A DNA stretch of 7,433 nt from Nitrospirota bacterium (GTDB lineage Bacteria > Nitrospirota > 9FT-COMBO-42-15 > HDB-SIOI813): assembly GCA_023248365.1 (NCBI GenBank), contig JAHFER010000077.1:1-7433 (forward strand), written 5' to 3'. The notes below the pieces were generated by a model that saw nothing but the letters and a program-made list of their open reading frames with translations, did not search any database and was not told the DNA's origin. How positions within the stretch are numbered: the stretch's first letter is position 1; each line of letters opens with the position of its first letter. Shown in pieces: positions 5,290 through 7,433 of this stretch. Made by a program: the position numbers and the translations under genes.

Positions 5290-5310
5290 GGGAGGGGACA
5301 AGCCCCTCCC
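5290..5310. repeat. Short G/C palindrome between tlpA-like gene and rsmI
   Basis: GGGAGGGG (5290-5297) pairs perfectly with CCCCTCCC (5303-5310) around a 5-base loop. Read on the minus strand it is followed by GAACGTAATTAATT rather than a T-run, so it is a poor intrinsic terminator for rsmI. It looks more like a REP-style intergenic palindrome. It might still attenuate or stabilise the transcript running from rsmI into the thioredoxin gene. Confidence 0.5.
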
Positions 5311-5320
5311 CTACACACCG

Positions 5321-6154
5321 TCAGCTTACCAAATTAATCGCCTCTTTATAAACCTTGTTTCTTGGAACATCAAGGTCTGCTGATGCCTTAATGACGGCAT
5401 CTTTGAGGCTCAACCCCTTTTCATCTATAAGCATTTTCAGATAGTCATGCAAATTAATAACCTCTACCTCATTCTCAACCTTTGCACCTTCAAGTATAAT
5501 TGTAATCTCACCTTTTAATCTCCTGTCTGCTGTTTTGGCAATAACCTCAGAAACCCTCCCCCTTATAATCTCCTCAAAGAGCTTGGTAAGCTCTCTGGTA
5601 ATCACAATCCTTCTTTCACCTAATATCTCCTTTATATCTTCCAGTGTCTTTAACAGCCTTTGAGGCGCTTCGAACAGTATAATGGTACGGTGCTCAGTTG
5701 AAAGGCCCTTGAGTTTTTTTTGCCTTGCTGTCTTTTTCACCGGCAGGAATCCTTCAAAGACAAAGGAATCCGTAGGAAGACCTGAGATAGAGAGGGCGGC
5801 TATTGATGCCGTGGGACCAGGTATTGGAGAAATCATAATCCCCTCTTCAATAGCCCGGTTTATAATGTAGTAACCGGGATCAGAAATCCCAGGAGTTCCA
5901 GCGTCTGATACAAGGGCTATATCATTCCCTTCCTTTAATTTACTTATAAGTATCTCACCCTTTTCTTCTTTATTGTGGTCATGGTAGCTTGTCTGGGGAG
6001 TATTAATATTGTAGTGCTGTAGTAAAACATGCGTATGGCGTGTATCTTCCGATGCTATCAACTGAACAGCTTTCAATACATTGACCGCACGAAAGGTAAT
6101 GTCTTCAAGGTTGCCAATTGGCGTGCTGACAATGTAAAGGGTACCTGCCTGCAT
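5321..6154 (-). CDS. rsmI: 16S rRNA (cytidine1402-2'-O)-methyltransferase RsmI
   Basis: RsmI transfers a methyl group from S-adenosylmethionine to the 2'-O of C1402 in the ribosomal decoding centre. The protein is 277 residues from the ATG at 6154, close to the usual 280-290. The family signatures are present: LYIVSTPIGNLEDITFRA (6-23), IASEDTRHTHVLLQHYNI (33-50), the cofactor-binding SDAGTPGISDPG (83-94), PIPGPTAS (110-117) and FEGFLPVKK (133-141). The C-terminal small domain ends KDAVIKASADLDVPRNKVY. A TTG at 6169 in the same frame would add MSNTP. Neither start has a well-placed ribosome site, because a C/G-rich repeat ends right at the TTG, so the start is uncertain. It is probably transcribed after hpt. 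Confidence 0.96.
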   Translation of the reverse strand: MQAGTLYIVSTPIGNLEDITFRAVNVLKAVQLIASEDTRHTHVLLQHYNINTPQTSYHDHNKEEKGEILISKLKEGNDIALVSDAGTPGISDPGYYIINRAIEEGIMISPIPGPTASIAALSISGLPTDSFVFEGFLPVKKTARQKKLKGLSTEHRTIILFEAPQRLLKTLEDIKEILGERRIVITRELTKLFEEIIRGRVSEVIAKTADRRLKGEITIILEGAKVENEVEVINLHDYLKMLIDEKGLSLKDAVIKASADLDVPRNKVYKEAINLVS

Positions 6155-6171
6155 TGGAGTATTGCTCAAAT

Positions 6172-6198
6172 CCCCCCGGCCCCCTTTTCTAAAGGGGG
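6172..6198. repeat. C/G-rich palindromic repeat upstream of rsmI
   Basis: CCCCCTTT (6180-6187) pairs perfectly with AAAGGGGG (6191-6198) around a 3-base loop, with a further run of six C at 6172-6177. On the minus strand it reads CTCCCCCTTTAG... and ends GGGGGGATTTG against the start region of rsmI. The form resembles dispersed C5/G5 hairpin repeats seen in many metagenomic bacterial genomes; that comparison is from memory, not a search. Confidence 0.55.
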
Positions 6199-6206
6199 AG
6201 AAGTCT

Positions 6207-6283
6207 TCTGGTGTCTAACTTCTTATTTCTGACATCTGACCTCGTACTTCTGCTTACTGCCCACTGCTCACTGCTTACCGCTC
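6207..6283. repeat. Heptanucleotide tandem repeat (11 units) overlapping the end of hpt
   Basis: In steps of seven the + strand reads tctggtg, tctaact, tcttatt, tctgaca, tctgacc, tcgtact, tctgctt, actgccc, actgctc, actgctt, accgctc. Register is unbroken across 77 bases, with drift from TCTGACN to ACTGCTN. The last units lie inside hpt on the minus strand and supply its final codons and TAA stop. With the tract at 746-787 this makes two heptad arrays in the window, with different consensus. Confidence 0.75.
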
Positions 6284-6835
6284 ACGATGATTTAATAACT
6301 GTTCTGCCTCACCCTCATCCAGCACTGCGATATACGGGAGATTTCTGAAGTTATCCTTATAATCAAGCCCGTAGCCTATTACAAAATTAGTTTGGATGGT
6401 AAATCCGATATAATCAATAGGTGTCTCATATTTCCTTCTTTCAAGCTTGTCTAATAGCACACATAGTTTAATCGTCTTAGGTTTTTTTGACCTTAAAGTC
6501 TTATATAAATAACTCAGCGTCAGGCCTGAATCTACAATATCCTCCACAATAAGGACATCCTTGTCTTTGATAGCCTCTGATAGATCTGAAATTATCTTCA
6601 CAGCACCGGTAGAGCTCGTGCCTGCACCGTAGCTTGATACCATCATGAAGTCTACACTTACAGGAATGTGAATATTCCTTACCAGATCTGCAAAAAAGAC
6701 ATAGGCCCCCTTCAGTATGCAGATCATTACAAGTTCTCTACCCTCATAGTCGGCTGTAATCTTAGTTCCAAGTTCCTTAACCCTTTTCTCAATCTCCATT
6801 TGAGTTATCAGAGGTTTGCCAAATATCCGCTTCAT
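6275..6835 (-). CDS. hpt: Hypoxanthine (guanine) phosphoribosyltransferase
   Basis: A purine salvage enzyme that joins hypoxanthine or guanine to PRPP, giving IMP or GMP in the cytoplasm. It has 186 residues, about the family length. Visible motifs are ICILKGAYVFFADL (38-51, PPi-binding LKG loop), the flexible-loop SSYG (67-70), the PRPP signature VLIVEDIVDSGLTL (94-107) with its acidic pair, and the base-recognition region FVIGYGLDYKDNFRNLPYI (151-169). Start choice: the ATG at 6835 follows AAAGGGA by about 8 bases. It begins 41 bases after the stop of tilS, the usual neighbour of hpt in bacteria, so the two form an operon. The last residues (about RER) are encoded by a heptad repeat. Confidence 0.97.
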   Translation of the reverse strand: MKRIFGKPLITQMEIEKRVKELGTKITADYEGRELVMICILKGAYVFFADLVRNIHIPVSVDFMMVSSYGAGTSSTGAVKIISDLSEAIKDKDVLIVEDIVDSGLTLSYLYKTLRSKKPKTIKLCVLLDKLERRKYETPIDYIGFTIQTNFVIGYGLDYKDNFRNLPYIAVLDEGEAEQLLNHRER

Positions 6836-6876
6836 TTACTTTTTCCCTTTCTGAATGGTTTTTAATTTCTCTAACT

Positions 6877-7433
6877 TCATGCGGCATTCCTGAACGCTCT
6901 TACATGCAGAATCTTTTCTGTTGAAGGTATCACCTTAAACCTCTCATCAGTTCTAAATCCTACAACCCACATTATACCTTCAGGAGAATCAAGAATAGGA
7001 ACCATGTCCCTCTCTTCCCGTGTAATCTTCATATCAATAAAATACTCTTTTATCTTTTTTCTCCCATTCATCCCTTTTGGGAAAAAGATATCTCCTGACC
7101 TGCGGTTACGAACAATCAAAGACATTGGCATATCTCCAATAGAAAAATACGCCTCATATTTATCATCAAAATTTGCAGTTCTATTATATCCTTCCTTATC
7201 GAGTATTGTTGTGCTAACCATAATACCTGCCTCTGGTATCAGGGTATTTCCTGGAATAGCAACATTATAGGAATAGGGTTGCGGATGTGTTTCCTCTGTC
7301 TTTAAATAAACCCTGAAACTTCCCTTATCCCTTTTTACAATTATCCCGGCAGGAAGATGTACCTCTCCTCCTTTTTCATTATCAAGGAGGTTTAAAGAGT
7401 CCTCAACATTTTTAAAAGATACGTCAACAGCCC
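6877..7433 (-). CDS. tilS: tRNA(Ile)-lysidine synthase TilS, C-terminal part (5' end outside the window)
   Basis: The frame is open to the right edge and gives 184 residues up to TGA at 6879-6877; the N-terminal ATP-binding domain (SGGxDS) lies outside the window. What is visible fits the end of the TilS central region, VHLPAGIIVKRDKGSFRVY near residues 27-45, followed by the TilS C-terminal domain: MSLIVRNRRSGDIFFPKGM, GRKKIKEYFIDMKITREERD and GIMWVVGFRTDERFKV. TilS ligates lysine to C34 of tRNA-Ile(CAU), changing its codon reading from AUG to AUA. A Met at 7221 in the middle of this domain is not a true start, because the matching sequence continues upstream without a stop. It leads the tilS-hpt operon. 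Confidence 0.95.
   Translation of the reverse strand, partial: AVDVSFKNVEDSLNLLDNEKGGEVHLPAGIIVKRDKGSFRVYLKTEETHPQPYSYNVAIPGNTLIPEAGIMVSTTILDKEGYNRTANFDDKYEAYFSIGDMPMSLIVRNRRSGDIFFPKGMNGRKKIKEYFIDMKITREERDMVPILDSPEGIMWVVGFRTDERFKVIPSTEKILHVRAFRNAA

Noticed and set aside
5281..5320. An intrinsic terminator after rsmI
   Set aside because: The 8-base G/C stem is not followed by a T-run on the minus strand; I kept it only as a palindrome.
7004..7270. An 88-codon + strand open frame over tilS
   Set aside because: It is antisense to the TilS C-terminal domain, whose conserved motifs leave no doubt about the coding strand.

Overview
The window is a 7.4 kb stretch of moderately AT-rich bacterial chromosome. 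It holds ordinary genes separated by gaps unusually rich in small palindromic and tandem repeats. A rubredoxin plus flavodiiron protein operon, TusA-like remains, a TlpA-type thioredoxin, a tilS-hpt-rsmI run and abundant short intergenic repeats suggest an anaerobic or microaerophilic, Gram-negative-type bacterium, perhaps Nitrospirota or a deltaproteobacterial lineage. That placement is inferred from gene content and style; there is no rRNA or other decisive marker.

Left part (1-1675): the 3' end of an unrecognised membrane protein on the + strand meets, by a 4-base overlap, a minus-strand BlaI/MecI-type repressor that has no visible BlaR1 partner. Upstream of the repressor are a heptanucleotide repeat tract and a sigma70-like promoter overlapped by two dyads with the same TAC-N5-GTA plan. 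Next is a minus-strand exported protein with an Ig-like region, whose promoter lies so close to the ATG that its mRNA is predicted to be leaderless. A small cupin is transcribed divergently from it.

Middle part (1676-4296): the cupin, a 127-base palindromic repeat (element A), a small zinc-ribbon membrane protein, a strong hairpin terminator and a 128-base palindromic repeat (element B). A minus-strand tusA-like pseudogene follows, and then the rubredoxin-flavodiiron protein operon, expected to reduce O2 and/or NO. Elements A and B have unrelated terminal arms but share internal blocks, so they look like two members of one repeat family.

Right part (4297-7433, all minus strand): an unrecognised ~70-residue protein, an exported TlpA/ResA-like thioredoxin, rsmI (16S rRNA methyltransferase), hpt (purine salvage) and the 3' part of tilS (tRNA-Ile lysidine synthase), in reverse order of transcription. 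Repeats fill the gaps here too: a G/C hairpin between tlpA and rsmI, and between rsmI and hpt a C5T3/A3G5 hairpin plus an 11-unit heptad tract that encodes the end of Hpt. No tRNA, rRNA, CRISPR array, transposase or complete new defence-like system was seen. The most noteworthy content is the repeat families, the hidden pseudogene and the regulatory architecture.
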